Positions 62,929 through 64,000 of a DNA stretch of 64,000 bases are shown piece by piece. Position 1 is the stretch's first letter. Each line of letters opens with the position of its first letter. The position numbers and the translations under genes were made by a program. Origin of the DNA: Rhodobacter sp. 24-YEA-8 (GTDB taxonomy: Bacteria; Pseudomonadota; Alphaproteobacteria; Rhodobacterales; Rhodobacteraceae). The stretch is from the NCBI RefSeq assembly GCF_900105075.1, contig NZ_FNSK01000001.1, forward strand, positions 3,259,001 to 3,323,000, given 5' to 3'. The notes under the pieces were generated by a model. That model did no database searches, was not told the DNA's origin, and saw only the letters and a list, made by a program, of their open reading frames with translations.

Positions 62929-64000
62929 GCTTCCATTCCCGTTTTCTTCTGGGTGAAGGAATGCCCGGTCAGCCGGCCGATCTGCTCAAGCAGTTCGAGG
63001 GTGCCGCCGCGGCGGGTGAACCTGTCATTATATGACGCGTCGCGCCGAGTTGCCGCGGGCGTGTAATCAGCGATGAAAGAGGCAAGTCCCTCAGGCGTAT
63101 TCTGTGCCCAATAGATTCCCTCAAGCCCTTTTAGCACCTCGGCAACCGCGCCGCCATACAGAGGGCCATGGGTTACGATCAGGATATCCAGACCATAGGC
63201 CAGGTAGTCGTAAAGCTTGGTTGGCGTTTCGAATCCGGTTTCCGAGACGAAGACGATGCCACAATCGGCCTGCGAGATCAGGCCCAGCACTTCGGGATAG
63301 GGCAGCGTGCCATGCAGCTCCACCTGGGGAGCCTCCTGATCGGCGGGATCGATTCCTGCGAGGTTACCGATGTGATGCAACCGGTGGCGCGTGGGGTCCA
63401 GCGCCCCGATCAGCGCCGTGGGCGAGCGATCATGGAAGATCGTCCCGGCATGGACGAAGTGGATGGAAGAATCCGCCTCCCGCCAGCGTGTCCGCGCTTG
63501 TACCAGGGTGCGCTCGTCAAAGCCGTTCGGGATGACTTTGACCGGCACATCTTCCAGCGCCTCTACTTTGGCGATGCAGTCGTCGTTGACGACGGTCACC
63601 AGGTCGGCCTGGAGGTTATAGCCCTGTTCGAGGTAACGGACAGCTTCCCGCGCCTGCGGCGTGAAGGCCATGCGTGGATTGTTGGCAAAGGGGTCGCGGT
63701 AATCGAGGATCACCCGCGCATACCAGCGGCGTTTGGCCCAGGTGGCGAAGTCGAAGACCGCAAAGGGATTGCCTGACAGAATCACCACGTCGTATTGATC
63801 GTCTGCGGCTTCGAAATGCCGCTCCAGTGCGATGCGCCAGTAATAGGAAAGCGTCGAGGCGCTCTTGGCGTTCAGCTTCTCGCTGTCGAGGAAGGGAACT
63901 GCCCAGCTTTCAGGCTTGCCGTCGGGCCTGATCAGCACGGCAGGGCCCCAGTCGGGGATGATCCGTACATTTTGGGGAGGATTCGGCCATGGTGTCGCCG
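62925..64000 (-). CDS. glycosyltransferase, 5' end beyond the window
   Basis: The frame is open to the window edge; sequence before the first internal start (NPPQNVRIIPDWGPAVLI) is already protein-like, so the gene begins outside. Readable part is about 358 residues with a GT-B (GT4-like) C-terminal half: ADLVTVVNDDCIAKVEALED, VKVIPNGFDE, IHFVHAGTIF and DCGIVFVSETGFETPTKLYD. It overlaps wecB by 4 bp and is part of the same polysaccharide cluster. Confidence 0.85.
   Translation of the reverse strand, partial: ATPWPNPPQNVRIIPDWGPAVLIRPDGKPESWAVPFLDSEKLNAKSASTLSYYWRIALERHFEAADDQYDVVILSGNPFAVFDFATWAKRRWYARVILDYRDPFANNPRMAFTPQAREAVRYLEQGYNLQADLVTVVNDDCIAKVEALEDVPVKVIPNGFDERTLVQARTRWREADSSIHFVHAGTIFHDRSPTALIGALDPTRHRLHHIGNLAGIDPADQEAPQVELHGTLPYPEVLGLISQADCGIVFVSETGFETPTKLYDYLAYGLDILIVTHGPLYGGAVAEVLKGLEGIYWAQNTPEGLASFIADYTPAATRRDASYNDRFTRRGGTLELLEQIGRLTGHSFTQKKTGMEA

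Overview
The window reads as chromosome of a GC-rich alphaproteobacterium of the Rhodobacterales (Paracoccus/Rhodobacter/Gemmobacter type). The reasons are the ccoGHIS cluster behind an FNR-type box, the run Smr - mltA - Tim44-like - fxsA - secB, a complex I NDUFA9-like protein, ubiG, SPOR-tailed D,D-carboxypeptidase, and tRNA genes with encoded CCA. Genus cannot be fixed from the sequence alone. Most of the window is compact, ordinary core genome with many 4-bp ATGA overlaps.

Layout. 0-5 kb: an intact bacterial dynamin-like GTPase, a second one that has lost its P-loop half, and about 1 kb of decayed DNA. 5-9.5 kb: ccoG, ccoH, ccoI and ccoS, the copper delivery and assembly genes for cbb3 oxidase, with no ccoNOQP beside them. 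9.8-21.2 kb: cell wall (D,D-carboxypeptidase, MltA), proteostasis (ClpS, SecB), ribosome maintenance (RsmC-like, RlmH, RsfS), carbon metabolism (Rpe, Gph), Smr and Tim44-like proteins. 22-24.6 kb: leuC, an HdeD-like membrane protein and leuD. 24.8-30.3 kb: membrane and envelope genes, ubiG and a prolyl iminopeptidase.

30.3-35.1 kb is the one clearly accessory region: a tRNA-Ser(GCU) gene followed by a tyrosine integrase, a coupled pair of unfamiliar genes (259 and 99 codons), a 55-bp imperfect inverted repeat 4 kb apart, a 77-bp direct duplication, and a LysR gene remnant. It looks like a small or eroded island integrated at tRNA-Ser.

35.1-44.2 kb: Nudix hydrolase, PiT phosphate transporter, a LysR/SDR divergent pair, DUF924, a glycosyltransferase, and an amino-acid/ethanolamine-type permease encoded with three small membrane proteins. 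44.8-49.9 kb: a REC-GGDEF diguanylate cyclase overlapping a 1396-residue hybrid histidine kinase. 50-59.1 kb: agmatinase-family enzyme, GNAT, and glutamate synthase gltB and gltD separated by three small genes. 59.3-64 kb: uppP, NDUFA9-like protein, tRNA-Leu(CAG), and the edge of a surface polysaccharide cluster (wecB and a glycosyltransferase cut by the window end).

I found no CRISPR array, no complete insertion sequence, no rRNA and no replication origin. The best candidates for something undescribed are the coupled 259/99-codon pair in the tRNA-Ser island, the small-membrane-protein set that travels with the permease, and the damaged tandem dynamin pair.
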